Shown here piece after piece: positions 8,279 to 19,244 of a stretch of DNA of 64,000 nt; the stretch's first letter is position 1, and the number at the start of each line of letters is the position of its first letter. The notes under the pieces are model-generated. The model saw nothing but the letters and a program-made list of their open reading frames with translations, made no database searches and had not been told where the DNA came from. This DNA comes from Bacteroidota bacterium (GTDB lineage Bacteria > Bacteroidota > Bacteroidia > Flavobacteriales > Weeksellaceae). The position numbers were made by a program, and so were the translations under genes. Location of the stretch: NCBI GenBank assembly GCA_023457935.1, contig JAEXBA010000019.1:1-64000 (forward strand). The letters run 5' to 3'.

Positions 8279-9073
8279 TTATTTTACTTCCAGTTCAACT
8301 ACAAAGCCTTCGTGGCTCCGGACGTTCATCACTTTGCCGTCTTCAAAACTCAGATACTGCCCTTTTATTCCCGTCAGAACACCTTCAAACTCAGGATTTT
8401 TATCCAAAGTGAAAGCGGTTATTTTCCCGTTGTTTTCATAGGGATAGTCTAAACGGACCATTTCACCGGTTTCATTGTAAAAATTTTCAAAATTTTCAGG
8501 GAAATACTGCTGAATTCGGTTTCGGAAATCCGCTAGGTCCAGATCATCTTCAAAATCGTCTTCCAGCATTTTTTTGTAATTCGTTTTGTCCGGAAGATGT
8601 TCTTTTAGGGCAACTTCAATCATTCCGGCTTCATACCGGTTGTCGGTTTTGGCAATCGGGAGTGCAAATGTAGCGCCCTGATCAATCCATCTCGTCGGAA
8701 TCTGGTTGAACCGCGTAACGCCAACTTTTACATCACCGGTGTAAGCCAGGTACACAATATGCGGCTGCAGCTGGATCTGCTTTTCCACTTCGAGATCGCG
8801 TTCTGCCTCGCCAAGATGGGCACGGGAAAGTTCCGGACGGATGATCGTATCGCTTGCATAAGGACTTTCGAAAAAACATTTCTTGCAGAAACCCATTCTG
8901 AAGATTTTTTCTTCGCTGCCGCAGTTTACGCATTCATAACCGATATGTTTCAGTCTGATTTTCCTGCCGATAAGCTGATTAATATTGATCAGATCATCAG
9001 AAAGCGATAAATAATACTGAATCGGTTTCCCGTTTTCGGTTCTCATTTTCAGAACCTGTCCTTTGAATAGCAT
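8279..9073 (-). CDS. DUF2797 domain protein with C4 zinc-ribbon
   Basis: The 264-residue protein matches the uncharacterised DUF2797 family. A four-cysteine zinc-binding site is clear (Cys48, Cys51, Cys63, Cys66 in ECVNCGSEEK...GFCKKC). It is followed by a segment HIVYLAYTGDVKVGVTR and RWIDQGA that resembles the strand-turn-Arg core of GIY-YIG-type domains. A nucleic-acid role is therefore plausible but is inference. The longer open frame adds 25 residues that include the promoter region; ATG 9073 is preferred because a -7 box lies at 9101-9108. It is divergent from the epimerase gene. Confidence 0.8.
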   Translation of the reverse strand: MLFKGQVLKMRTENGKPIQYYLSLSDDLININQLIGRKIRLKHIGYECVNCGSEEKIFRMGFCKKCFFESPYASDTIIRPELSRAHLGEAERDLEVEKQIQLQPHIVYLAYTGDVKVGVTRFNQIPTRWIDQGATFALPIAKTDNRYEAGMIEVALKEHLPDKTNYKKMLEDDFEDDLDLADFRNRIQQYFPENFENFYNETGEMVRLDYPYENNGKITAFTLDKNPEFEGVLTGIKGQYLSFEDGKVMNVRSHEGFVVELEVK

Positions 9074-9100
9074 TGCGGTTGAAATTTCAGTAAAAATAAG

Positions 9101-9108
9101 CAAAACTA
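9101..9108 (-). promoter_or_regulatory. Putative -7 element of the DUF2797 gene
   Basis: On the minus strand this reads TAGTTTTG, 27 nt before the ATG at 9073. Confidence 0.5.
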
Positions 9109-9198
9109 TCTGCGCAGAGGAAAAAATTCCCTGGGAAATAGCGGACAAAGATTGACAATCATACTAAAATCAGTTCGTTACCCTTCAACTTAATTGAG

Positions 9199-9206
9199 TA
9201 AATTTG
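9199..9206 (+). promoter_or_regulatory. Putative -7 element of the epimerase gene
   Basis: TAAATTTG matches TAnnTTTG. The last three bases are the TTG that opens the longest reading frame, so the ATG 18 nt further on is the likelier start. Confidence 0.55.
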
Positions 9207-9224
9207 CTGCACAAAAAAATTGCG

Positions 9225-10247
9225 ATGACCTATCTTGTTACCGGCGGAAGCGGATTTATCGGATCTCATTTGGTGGAGGCACTTCTGAAAAACGGACATT
9301 CTGTCATAAACATTGACAACTTCGATGATTTTTATGATTACAAAATAAAAATCCGCAATACTTTAGAATCTGCCGGAAAAGATACCGAATTCAGTTTCAG
9401 CTCTAAAGAAATTGATATTCAGAAAGTTATTATTGAAACTACTTCTGATCACTATCAGCTATTTTATCAGGATATCCGCGATCTGGAAGGTCTCAGAAAA
9501 GTTTTTGAAAATCATAGCATTGATATGGTGATTCATCTCGCGGCGCTTGCAGGCGTGAGACCTTCCATTGAACGGCCTTTGGAATATGAAGAAGTGAACA
9601 TCAAAGGAACGATGAATCTGTGGGAACTCTGTAAGGAATTCAACATCAAAAAATTTGTAAACGCTTCATCTTCCAGTGTTTACGGAAACAATGAGAAAAT
9701 TCCTTTTTCTGAAACAGATAATGTAGACAAGCCAATTTCGCCTTATGCCGCGACAAAAAAATGCACGGAAATTCTTGGGCATGTTTACCATCATCTTTAT
9801 GGGATTGACATGGTTCACCTGCGTTTCTTCACCGTTTATGGCCCAAGACAGAGGCCGGATCTTGCGATTCATAAATTCACCAAAATCATTGCTGAACAAG
9901 GACAGATTCCGTTTTATGGCGACGGCTCCACTTCCCGAGATTATACTTTTATTGATGATATTATCGACGGCATTCTGAAATCAGTGAAAATTCTGGAAGA
10001 AAAAAATGCAGTTTATGAGATCCTGAATCTCGGCGAAAATGAAGTCATTAACCTTCAGGAAATGGTATCTGCACTGGAAAACGAAATGAAGACCGAAGCC
10101 CAAAAAAACACTTTGTCAATGCAGCCCGGAGACGTCCTGAAAACCAATGCTGATATTACCAAAGCAAGAACATTAATCGGTTACCGGCCCTCGACAAACT
10201 TCCAAAATGGCATAAAAAAATTTGTGGAATGGTTTTTGAGAAATTGA
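9225..10247 (+). CDS. NAD-dependent UDP-sugar epimerase (UDP-glucuronate 4-epimerase-like)
   Basis: This 340-residue extended short-chain dehydrogenase begins with the NAD-binding TGGSGFIG (6-13). It has the catalytic SSSSVYG serine block (148-154) and the YxxxK pair Tyr174/Lys178. The HLAALAGVRPSIERP and FFTVYGPRQRPD motifs are characteristic of the UDP-glucuronate/galacturonate 4-epimerase branch, which supplies nucleotide sugars for capsule or LPS. An insertion around 40-75 is longer than in GalE-type enzymes. It is not embedded in a polysaccharide cluster here. A dTDP-glucose dehydratase or WbpP-like specificity remains possible. Confidence 0.88.
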   Translation: MTYLVTGGSGFIGSHLVEALLKNGHSVINIDNFDDFYDYKIKIRNTLESAGKDTEFSFSSKEIDIQKVIIETTSDHYQLFYQDIRDLEGLRKVFENHSIDMVIHLAALAGVRPSIERPLEYEEVNIKGTMNLWELCKEFNIKKFVNASSSSVYGNNEKIPFSETDNVDKPISPYAATKKCTEILGHVYHHLYGIDMVHLRFFTVYGPRQRPDLAIHKFTKIIAEQGQIPFYGDGSTSRDYTFIDDIIDGILKSVKILEEKNAVYEILNLGENEVINLQEMVSALENEMKTEAQKNTLSMQPGDVLKTNADITKARTLIGYRPSTNFQNGIKKFVEWFLRN

Positions 10248-10385
10248 GCCGAAAGTAAGACTTCAGTTCTTCTGAAAATCCAGTGGCCACAACCCTGAAA
10301 TGCCGTTTCCAGAAAGCCCTCTGTAAAAAGCAGCAAAAGAATTGAAAATCAGGGAGAAAAAGCTTTGTTTTCCCACCTATTTTTT

Positions 10386-10393
10386 TACTTTTG
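10386..10393 (+). promoter_or_regulatory. Putative -7 element of the DUF2795 gene
   Basis: TACTTTTG matches TAnnTTTG and ends 29 nt before the ATG at 10423. Confidence 0.55.
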
Positions 10394-10422
10394 CAAAAAA
10401 TTTAGAAAACACACATTATTAT

Positions 10423-10644
10423 ATGTACTGGACACTAGAATTAGCTTCTTATTTAAGCGATGCCCCTTGGCCAATGACCAAGGCAGAATTAATTGACTAC
10501 GCCATCAGAACCGGCGCACCAATGGAAGTGGTAGAAAACCTTCAGGCTATTGAAGACGAAGGGGAAATCTACGAATCTATCGAAGAAGTCTGGAGCGATT
10601 ATCCAACGGATGAAGACTTCCTTTGGAACGAAGACGAATACTAA
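10423..10644 (+). CDS. DUF2795 domain small acidic protein
   Basis: This 73-residue protein starts MYWTLELASYLSDAPWP and ends in a very acidic tail (DYPTDEDFLWNEDEY). It matches the DUF2795 family, found widely in Bacteroidota as a free-standing small protein of unknown function. The upstream 27 codons of the open frame contain the promoter and are excluded. It sits as a single gene between a -7 box at 10386 and a terminator at 10654, ahead of secA. The high conservation I recall for this family suggests a basic cellular role, but none can be named. Confidence 0.85.
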   Translation: MYWTLELASYLSDAPWPMTKAELIDYAIRTGAPMEVVENLQAIEDEGEIYESIEEVWSDYPTDEDFLWNEDEY

Positions 10645-10653
10645 AAAAACAAG

Positions 10654-10687
10654 TAGGCTTCAGGCAAATTGCTTCAAGCCTATTTTC
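10654..10687 (+). terminator. Terminator after the DUF2795 gene
   Basis: The hairpin TAGGCTT / AAGCCTA encloses a 15-nt loop and is followed by TTTTC, 9 nt after the stop codon and ahead of secA. Confidence 0.65.
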
Positions 10688-10759
10688 ATTGTATCACTGC
10701 ACCAATTGTGCTAATTATTAACGCTTACTGCATCCCGCGTAAGCTTAGAGCAAAAAAAT

Positions 10760-13834
<3,075 letters not shown>

Positions 13835-13856
13835 TTTTAAAAATAAGCAAATTCAT

Positions 13857-13890
13857 AGCCCGTTTGAGTTAATTTTCAAGCGGGTTTTTA
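13857..13890 (+). terminator. Terminator after secA
   Basis: An 11-bp stem (AGCCCGTTTGA with TCAAGCGGGTT, including two wobble pairs) is followed by TTTTTA, 22 nt after the secA stop. Confidence 0.8.
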
Positions 13891-14068
13891 ATTTTTTATC
13901 TACATAAATTCTGAAGTTTTGCTATTAAATATTGTTGAATTTTTTCAAGAATTAAAATAAATTCTGTTAATTTTTTTTTCTTAAAAATCCATTTTGGTTA
14001 ATCTTTGTTAAATGCTATTATCACTGCCTTTACAGCAATTACATTTACGCAGTTAATCAAAAATTGAT

Positions 14069-14590
14069 ATGAAGAAAACAATTACAGTAGGTATGCTTGC
14101 TTTTGCCAGCATGGGTTTCTCGCAGGAAGTTTCAACCGAGAACTACAGAATCCCAAGAAATGAACTTAAATTGAATCTCGTCTATGCTTTTTGGGGTGTC
14201 GGCGAAGTGAGTTATGAAAGGCATCTTAATGAAAATTTATCTGCCGGAATTTCTGCAGCTGCCGGATTTGGAAAACTTGATGTTAGTTATGGCTTCACAC
14301 CGTATGTTCGCTACTACTTTGGAAAGAACCCTAATTCCGGTTTTTTTGTTGAAGGAAACGGCATGTTGGTCTGGTCTAAAGACCACGTGGTACTCAATGA
14401 ATCTTTCCAAAATTCCGGCGAAAGAAAAAAATCGTTCGGCATTGGAATGGGTGCAGCAGTAGGTTACAAATACGTGACCCAAAAAAATATTGTTTTTGAA
14501 GCTTATGGCGGTGTCGGAAAATTTTTCAATAATGAACTTTCTGATGGAGTGTATCCCCGTTTTGGAATCGGAATTGGAAAAAAGTTCTAA
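14069..14590 (+). CDS. Small outer-membrane beta-barrel protein
   Basis: The 173-residue protein has a signal peptide (MKKTITVGMLAFASMGFSQ, cleavage near 19). Alternating hydrophobic/aromatic beta-strands follow (VYAFWGVGEVSYERH, FTPYVRYYFG, FEAYGGVGKFF), with a C-terminal strand ending in GIGIGKKF, as in small 8-stranded barrels of the OmpA/DUF3575 type. It is presumably an outer-membrane protein; substrate or function is unknown. It stands alone between the secA terminator and its own terminator at 14604. The long AT-rich upstream region (13891-14068) carries no exact TAnnTTTG box. Confidence 0.72.
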   Translation: MKKTITVGMLAFASMGFSQEVSTENYRIPRNELKLNLVYAFWGVGEVSYERHLNENLSAGISAAAGFGKLDVSYGFTPYVRYYFGKNPNSGFFVEGNGMLVWSKDHVVLNESFQNSGERKKSFGIGMGAAVGYKYVTQKNIVFEAYGGVGKFFNNELSDGVYPRFGIGIGKKF

Positions 14591-14603
14591 CATCCAGTAA
14601 AAT

Positions 14604-14629
14604 ATCCGTCAAAACTGGCGGATTTTTTT
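14604..14629 (+). terminator. Terminator after the small beta-barrel gene
   Basis: The stem ATCCGTC / GGCGGAT (one wobble pair) closes on AAAACT and is followed by a seven-T tract. Confidence 0.8.
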
Positions 14630-14724
14630 GTTGATGATTTCGATTATTTTTTATAAAACTTTTATAAGAACCTCATCAAATATTAATTTTTCATTAAATT
14701 TATTGATTCAAAAAAATAAATCAG

Positions 14725-15696
14725 ATGGCTCTAATAGATTTGTCCAGACAGGTGGCTTTGGGTATTGATATCGGCGGTACCAATACGAAATTCGGTTTGG
14801 TAAACCACCGCGGTGAAATTCTTGATAAAGGCACATTAAAAACGGATCAGCACGAAAAAATCGAAGATTTCATCACTGAACTGTACGAAAACCTTAAACC
14901 ACTTGTAGGCAAACACTGTTCTGATAAAAGTTTTGAAGGTATCGGCGTAGGCGCTCCCAATGCGAACTATTATAAAGGTACAATTGAACAGGCGCCAAAC
15001 CTTCGGTGGAAAGGCGTGATTCCGTTTGCCGATATGATGGCTGAAAAATTCGGAAAACCCTGCACTATTACCAACGACGCAAATGCTGCGGCTTTGGGTG
15101 AAATGATGTACGGCGCTGCCCGCGGAATGAAAGATTTCATCATGATAACACTGGGAACCGGTGTCGGAAGCGGCATTGTATGCGGCGGAAACCTGGTTTA
15201 CGGACACGACGGATTTGCCGGTGAATTGGGACACACCATTGTAAAGCCAAATGGAAGAAAACACTGGTCTACAGGATCCGAAGGAAGTTTGGAAGCATAT
15301 GCTTCCGCAACCGGAATTGCCATTACGGCAAAAAAATTCCGTGCAGAATTTCCCGAATCCATGCTGAACAGTTATCCTGAAGAAGAAATCAATTCCAAAA
15401 CCGTGCACGAATGCGCGCTGAAAGGCGATTCCACAGCAATAGAAGTTTTCCGTTATACAGGCCAGAAACTGGGTGAAGCGCTTGCCAATTTTGTGATGTT
15501 CTCTTCACCGGAAGCCATTCTGCTGTTCGGCGGCGTTATAAAAGCCGGCGATTTTATTCTGAAACCTACAAGACTTCACATGGAGCATAACCTGTTGCCT
15601 ATTTTCCGTGGAAAAGTAAAACTTGTTTTCAGTGAACTGGATGAAGCTGATGCCGCCATTCTCGGCGCCAGCGCACTGGTTTGGGAAAAGAAATAA
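14725..15696 (+). CDS. ROK-family sugar kinase (glucokinase-like) lacking the Cys zinc motif
   Basis: ROK kinases phosphorylate hexoses such as glucose with ATP. The 323-residue protein has the phosphate-binding GIDIGGTNTKFG (13-24), the catalytic Asp118 in TNDANAAALGE, the LGTGVGSG loop (143-150) and the ExGH sugar-binding pair Glu167/His170. The zinc motif normally written CxCGxxGCxE is altered: positions 181, 183 and 188 are Trp, Thr and Ser (HWSTGSEGSLE). The rest of the fold is intact, including the SPEAILLFGG segment. A short perfect hairpin follows the gene at 15709. Sugar specificity cannot be decided from sequence; glucose or N-acetylmannosamine are alternatives. Confidence 0.87.
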   Translation: MALIDLSRQVALGIDIGGTNTKFGLVNHRGEILDKGTLKTDQHEKIEDFITELYENLKPLVGKHCSDKSFEGIGVGAPNANYYKGTIEQAPNLRWKGVIPFADMMAEKFGKPCTITNDANAAALGEMMYGAARGMKDFIMITLGTGVGSGIVCGGNLVYGHDGFAGELGHTIVKPNGRKHWSTGSEGSLEAYASATGIAITAKKFRAEFPESMLNSYPEEEINSKTVHECALKGDSTAIEVFRYTGQKLGEALANFVMFSSPEAILLFGGVIKAGDFILKPTRLHMEHNLLPIFRGKVKLVFSELDEADAAILGASALVWEKK

Positions 15697-15708
15697 CAAA
15701 CATGAAAA

Positions 15709-15730
15709 GAACGCGCCTGAAGGCGCGTTC
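15709..15730 (+). terminator. Perfect 10-bp hairpin between ROK kinase and msrA
   Basis: GAACGCGCCT pairs perfectly with AGGCGCGTTC around a two-base gap, giving a very stable stem, but only AATATTT follows. It may be a weak terminator or a processing/stability element, since msrA begins 31 nt later. Confidence 0.6.
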
Positions 15731-15761
15731 AATATTTAACGGAGAAATACGTTGTTAAGCA

Positions 15762-16412
15762 ATGAGAAACTTTTTCCTATTTTTGATTTCCTTTTTTCTG
15801 ATTTCCTGTAACGGTCAGGACAGGAAACAGGTCGCAAATAACCCAACCAAACAAAAAATGGATTTAAATAATTTACAGAAAGTAACTTTCGGTGGCGGAT
15901 GTTTCTGGTGCGTGGAAAGCTGCTTCAATATGCTGAACGGTGTTGAAAGTGCAATATCCGGATATTCCGGCGGACACACCCAAAACCCCACTTACGAAGA
16001 AGTCTGTTCGGGTGAAACCGGCCACGCAGAAGTGGTTCAGATTTCCTACGATCCGAAAATCATCTCTTATGAACAGCTTTTGGATGTATTCTTCTTTCTG
16101 CATGATCCAACGCAGCTTAACCGTCAGGGAAATGATATCGGAACCCAATACCGATCCGTTATTTACTACAGCAACGAAGCCGAAAAACTAAAAGCCGAAG
16201 AAGCGATTGCAAAAATTGATGCTTCAGGAAAATATTCAGGAAAAGTGGTGACAGAACTTACGGCATTCCAAAAATTCTGGCCTGCGGAACAGTATCATCA
16301 GGGATACTACGAAGCCAATCCTAATCAGCCTTACTGTTCAGCAGTTGTTGGACCGAAAATCGCCAAATTCAAAAAACATTTCGGAGCAATGGGAATGGTG
16401 GAATCCGAATGA
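15762..16412 (+). CDS. msrA: Peptide methionine-(S)-sulfoxide reductase, lipoprotein form
   Basis: MsrA reduces methionine-S-sulfoxide in oxidised proteins. The catalytic motif GGGCFWCVE is clear, with Cys47 as the nucleophile. YSGGHTQNPTYEEVCSGETGHAEVV and the QYRSVIYY segment follow as in all MsrA proteins, and resolving cysteine candidates include the late PYCSAVV. The first 16 residues form a lipoprotein signal ending LISC, with Cys16 as the lipidation site, so this copy is predicted to be exported and membrane-anchored to repair envelope proteins. It may be cotranscribed with the upstream ROK kinase if the hairpin between them leaks. No MsrB domain is fused. Confidence 0.93.
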   Translation: MRNFFLFLISFFLISCNGQDRKQVANNPTKQKMDLNNLQKVTFGGGCFWCVESCFNMLNGVESAISGYSGGHTQNPTYEEVCSGETGHAEVVQISYDPKIISYEQLLDVFFFLHDPTQLNRQGNDIGTQYRSVIYYSNEAEKLKAEEAIAKIDASGKYSGKVVTELTAFQKFWPAEQYHQGYYEANPNQPYCSAVVGPKIAKFKKHFGAMGMVESE

Positions 16413-16449
16413 TAAATTTCTCTCTGAGTGAGCCGAATAAAACAGAAAT

Positions 16450-17031
16450 TTAATCTGCGAGAGAATCTGATTTTTCTCTAAAAATAAAGTATCCCGCTTC
16501 ACTCGGATGATCCTGAACATAGTCTTCAGGATTTTCTTTTTTAATCAGATCGTAAATCATCAGATCGCCTGCCGCACCGCCGCTCATTGCAATACCTAAA
16601 ATAAGTAGCTCAGAGCTTCCGGTAATGATTCCGATAATCGCCGGCAGAATTCCAACTAAAATAAGCGGAGCCACCAATGCAACTTTATATTCTTTGATTT
16701 TAAGTGGTTCTTTACAGTGAGCATAAGGAGCCAACGCTTTCCACATCACTCCAAATTTGACAGATCTGACACCCTTTTGTGCGTATTTTGCAAAGAAAAT
16801 CCCGTGGATCAGTTCATGAAGGACCACTCCAAGAATCAGCATGACCGGTAAAGAGAGATACTTCAGAAAAATGTTATCAGATTTCAATAAAGGATTGGAA
16901 TTGAAACCCCAAACAAATAAATATGGCAAACCGAAAACCACTGCAAAAAAGGCAAAATATTTTATAGCCACCAAATTGGCTTTCATCAAATCGATGATCT
17001 TTTCCTCCTTCGTATAGTTATCAAAATTCAT
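16450..17031 (-). CDS. DUF3267 putative membrane zinc metalloprotease-like protein
   Basis: This 193-residue integral membrane protein has about four hydrophobic segments. An HELIHG sequence (HExxH-type zinc site) lies near residue 72 and GDLMIYDLI with YVQDHPSEAGYFIF near the C-terminus, the pattern of the DUF3267 family, which is related to site-2-type metalloproteases. Proteolytic activity has not been shown for this branch to my knowledge. It is the last gene of a tight minus-strand run: it starts 4 nt after the acetyltransferase stop, suggesting cotranscription with engB and that gene. Confidence 0.8.
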   Translation of the reverse strand: MNFDNYTKEEKIIDLMKANLVAIKYFAFFAVVFGLPYLFVWGFNSNPLLKSDNIFLKYLSLPVMLILGVVLHELIHGIFFAKYAQKGVRSVKFGVMWKALAPYAHCKEPLKIKEYKVALVAPLILVGILPAIIGIITGSSELLILGIAMSGGAAGDLMIYDLIKKENPEDYVQDHPSEAGYFIFREKSDSLAD

Positions 17032-17035
17032 ACTT

Positions 17036-17485
17036 TTATTTCCTGATCATTTCCGTGTGCGGAATATCATCTTCCAAATACTTTATTCCGGTATCTTCAA
17101 ATCCAAATTCGCTATAAAATTTCAGCAGATAATCCTGTGCAGAAATCCTAATTTCAGAAGTTCTGAATCTGTTCTCAACCGTTTCAACCGCATATTTCAT
17201 CAACTGTCTTCCCAAATTTTTGCCGCGGCTGTTTTCGGTGGTCAGAACTCTACCGATTGAGCACACTTCGTACTTAATTCCTTTGTTGAAAATTCTGCAG
17301 TAAGCCAGAGCCTCACCGTTTTCTTCCGCCCAAAGATGAATGGCTTCTTTATCGTAACCATCCAGATCAGGATACGGACAGTTCTGCTCTACCACGAAAA
17401 CATCAATTCTTGCTTTCAGAATGCTGTACAGTTCAGTAGCTATAAGTTCGTTAAAGCTCTTGATTTTCCAGACAGGTTTATTCAT
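17036..17485 (-). CDS. GNAT acetyltransferase, ElaA family
   Basis: The 149-residue protein is a GNAT-fold acetyltransferase of the ElaA type. It has the leading W-K-I-K-S-F-N-E-L block, the VFVVEQNCPYPDLDGYD segment diagnostic of the ElaA branch, and the acetyl-CoA loop RGKNLGRQLM. The YSEFGFEDTG stretch comes near the end. Substrate is unknown. Its start overlaps the end of engB by 8 nt and its stop lies 4 nt before the DUF3267 start, so the three genes almost certainly form one transcript. Confidence 0.88.
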   Translation of the reverse strand: MNKPVWKIKSFNELIATELYSILKARIDVFVVEQNCPYPDLDGYDKEAIHLWAEENGEALAYCRIFNKGIKYEVCSIGRVLTTENSRGKNLGRQLMKYAVETVENRFRTSEIRISAQDYLLKFYSEFGFEDTGIKYLEDDIPHTEMIRK

Positions 17486-18101
17486 CGAACTTTACATGGT
17501 TTTTCTCAAGGAAGTCGTTGGTTTTCTCAATAAAATTCAAAATTTCTTCTGTGCCTTCTTTCTTTTCAGCAGACGTTACATAGATTTCCGGCAGATCTTC
17601 CCACGTTTTCAGTAATTCATTACGGTAATCTTCAACATTTTTTAGCGCTGCATTGGGTTTGAGTTTGTCCGCCTTGGTAAATACAATCGAAAAAGGCACT
17701 CCGCTTTCGCCGCACCATTCAATAAACTCAAGGTCAATTTTCTGAGGCGTGTGGCGGGCATCAATCAGTACAAAAAGGTTCACCAGATTCCGGCGGTTCA
17801 GGATATAGTTGGTAATCAGTTTTTCAAAGTCTTTGCGCTGAACTTTCGAAACTTTAGCATAACCGTAACCCGGTAAATCCGTCAGATACCAGTTTTCATT
17901 CACCAAAAAATTATTGATAAGCTGTGTTTTTCCAGGCGTCTGAGAGGTTTTCGCAAGATCCTTCCGGTTCATCATCGCATTAATCAGTGAAGATTTTCCA
18001 ACGTTTGAACGTCCGATGAACGCGTATTCCGGCATTGTGGGCTCTGGGCATTCCTGCCATTTCCCTGAACTTTTTACAAATTCTGCAGTTTTAATCACCA
18101 T
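17478..18101 (-). CDS. engB: Ribosome-biogenesis GTPase EngB/YsxC
   Basis: EngB is an essential GTPase for 50S subunit maturation. The 207-residue protein has the G1 loop GRSNVGKSS (30-38), a conserved TSQTPGKTQLIN switch, G3 DLPGYGYA, and G4 TKAD with a C-terminal SAEKKEGTEEIL (G5). Length matches the family (195-215). It is first in the minus-strand run engB-elaA-DUF3267. No exact -7 box was found in the short upstream gap, which also carries the terminator of the hydrolase gene. Confidence 0.95.
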   Translation of the reverse strand: MVIKTAEFVKSSGKWQECPEPTMPEYAFIGRSNVGKSSLINAMMNRKDLAKTSQTPGKTQLINNFLVNENWYLTDLPGYGYAKVSKVQRKDFEKLITNYILNRRNLVNLFVLIDARHTPQKIDLEFIEWCGESGVPFSIVFTKADKLKPNAALKNVEDYRNELLKTWEDLPEIYVTSAEKKEGTEEILNFIEKTNDFLEKNHVKFDE

Positions 18102-18160
18102 ATAGATAGAATTTGGAACCTTGACGGCGGTTAGGTTATGAAGTTAATTATTATTTATGA

Positions 18161-18195
18161 AAAAGCATTTCATTGATTAAACGAAATGCTCTTTT
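18161..18195. terminator. Bidirectional-looking terminator downstream of the alpha/beta hydrolase
   Basis: AGCATTTC pairs with GAAATGCT around an 11-nt loop; T-runs flank the stem on both strands. On the minus strand it lies 33 nt after the hydrolase stop. Confidence 0.75.
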
Positions 18196-18227
18196 ATTAT
18201 TTGTGAAACCCTTTAAAGGGCGGTATT

Positions 18228-18989
18228 TTACTTTCTGCTTTGAAGCCAGTTGTAGAGAATCTGGTTAAATTCGTCCGGTTTCTCCATCATCGCGGCGTGT
18301 CCGCACTTGTCGATCCAGAACAGTTGTGAATCCGGAATCAGCTTATCCATTGCTTCAGCCACATCAGGCGGTGTAACATTATCCTGTTTTCCCCAGATGA
18401 TGCAGGTTGGCGTCTTAATCTTGTGAAGTTCAGGCTCCATATTGTGTTTGATGGCGCTCCGCGCAAGCATTACCGTTTTGATGCCTTTTCCGCGGTCGTT
18501 CACTACAGAAAAAACTTCATCTACCAGTTCTTCAGTGGCTACTGCAGGATCATAAAAAACTTCCTCTGCTTTCTTACGGATATAATCGCGGTCGTTTTTA
18601 CGCGGAAAACTGTCTCCGAAACTTCTTTCGTACAGTCCCGAACTTCCCGTAAGAACAAGATGCTTCACCAAATCCGGTCTTGAAAGCGTCAGAATAAGTC
18701 CTACGTGGCCACCCATTGAATTTCCGACAACCGTTGCGGGCTCCTTCACTACTTCTTCAATAAATTTTGCCACAAACTTGGCAAGCGAGGTAAGATTGGT
18801 ATTGAGAACCGAAAGATCGTAAATCGGCAGATTGGGAAAATATACTTTATACCCTTTTGACGAAAAAAAATCAATCAGCGTCGTAAAATTGCTCAGCCCG
18901 CCCATAAGGCCCTGCAGCAGGACGATTGGTTGACCTTCGCCTTCCTCAATATAATTGAATTTCGTCTCTTTTTTCGTCTTAAATAACAT
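18228..18989 (-). CDS. Alpha/beta-fold hydrolase
   Basis: The 253-residue alpha/beta hydrolase has the nucleophile elbow GNSMGGH, the WGKQDNVTP acid loop and a late GHAAMMEKP histidine, giving an intact Ser-Asp-His triad. LLQGLMGG forms the oxyanion segment. It is close to the MhpC/EstB-type esterases; the natural ester is not identifiable. The start is ATG 18989, 20 nt after a -7 box; the longer open frame upstream crosses that box. It is transcribed divergently from mraZ and ends at its own terminator. Confidence 0.85.
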   Translation of the reverse strand: MLFKTKKETKFNYIEEGEGQPIVLLQGLMGGLSNFTTLIDFFSSKGYKVYFPNLPIYDLSVLNTNLTSLAKFVAKFIEEVVKEPATVVGNSMGGHVGLILTLSRPDLVKHLVLTGSSGLYERSFGDSFPRKNDRDYIRKKAEEVFYDPAVATEELVDEVFSVVNDRGKGIKTVMLARSAIKHNMEPELHKIKTPTCIIWGKQDNVTPPDVAEAMDKLIPDSQLFWIDKCGHAAMMEKPDEFNQILYNWLQSRK

Positions 18990-19009
18990 ATAGTGTAATG
19001 TCGTACAGG

Positions 19010-19017
19010 CAAAAGTA
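19010..19017 (-). promoter_or_regulatory. Putative -7 element of the hydrolase gene
   Basis: On the minus strand this reads TACTTTTG, 20 nt before the ATG at 18989. Confidence 0.55.
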
Positions 19018-19190
19018 CGAATAAAGAACAATAGTTTTTTATTTCATCAAAATTATTGAACGAAATTTTACAATTATGTAAACATTTAACAGCATTTAAC
19101 AAGCTGTGACCTGCATAATATTCTGTTTTGCATAACTCTTTTTTAATCAGTGGATTACCATTAATAATCAAAACTTATTAACATTAAGTC

Positions 19191-19210
19191 AAAAAGTGGG
19201 AAAAAGTGGG
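19191..19210 (+). promoter_or_regulatory. Two direct MraZ-box repeats upstream of mraZ
   Basis: The decamer AAAAAGTGGG occurs twice in immediate tandem, placing GTGGG cores at 19196-19200 and 19206-19210, one helical turn apart. E. coli MraZ is known to bind tandem TGGGN repeats spaced by five bases in front of its own operon, so these are probable autoregulatory operator sites. They lie 20-35 bp upstream of the -7 box. Confidence 0.75.
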
Positions 19211-19230
19211 AAATTTTAGAAATAAATATA

Positions 19231-19238
19231 TAAATTTG
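19231..19238 (+). promoter_or_regulatory. Putative -7 element of the dcw operon (PmraZ)
   Basis: TAAATTTG matches TAnnTTTG and ends 6 nt before the mraZ ATG, leaving almost no room for a leader. No typical -33 TTG is obvious; the GTGGG repeats occupy that region. Confidence 0.55.
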
Positions 19239-19244
19239 TCCCAA

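Noticed and set aside
19206..19244. A GTG start for mraZ 13 codons upstream.
   Set aside because: It would translate the GTGGG operator repeats and the -7 box; the normal MraZ N-terminus begins at ATG 19245.
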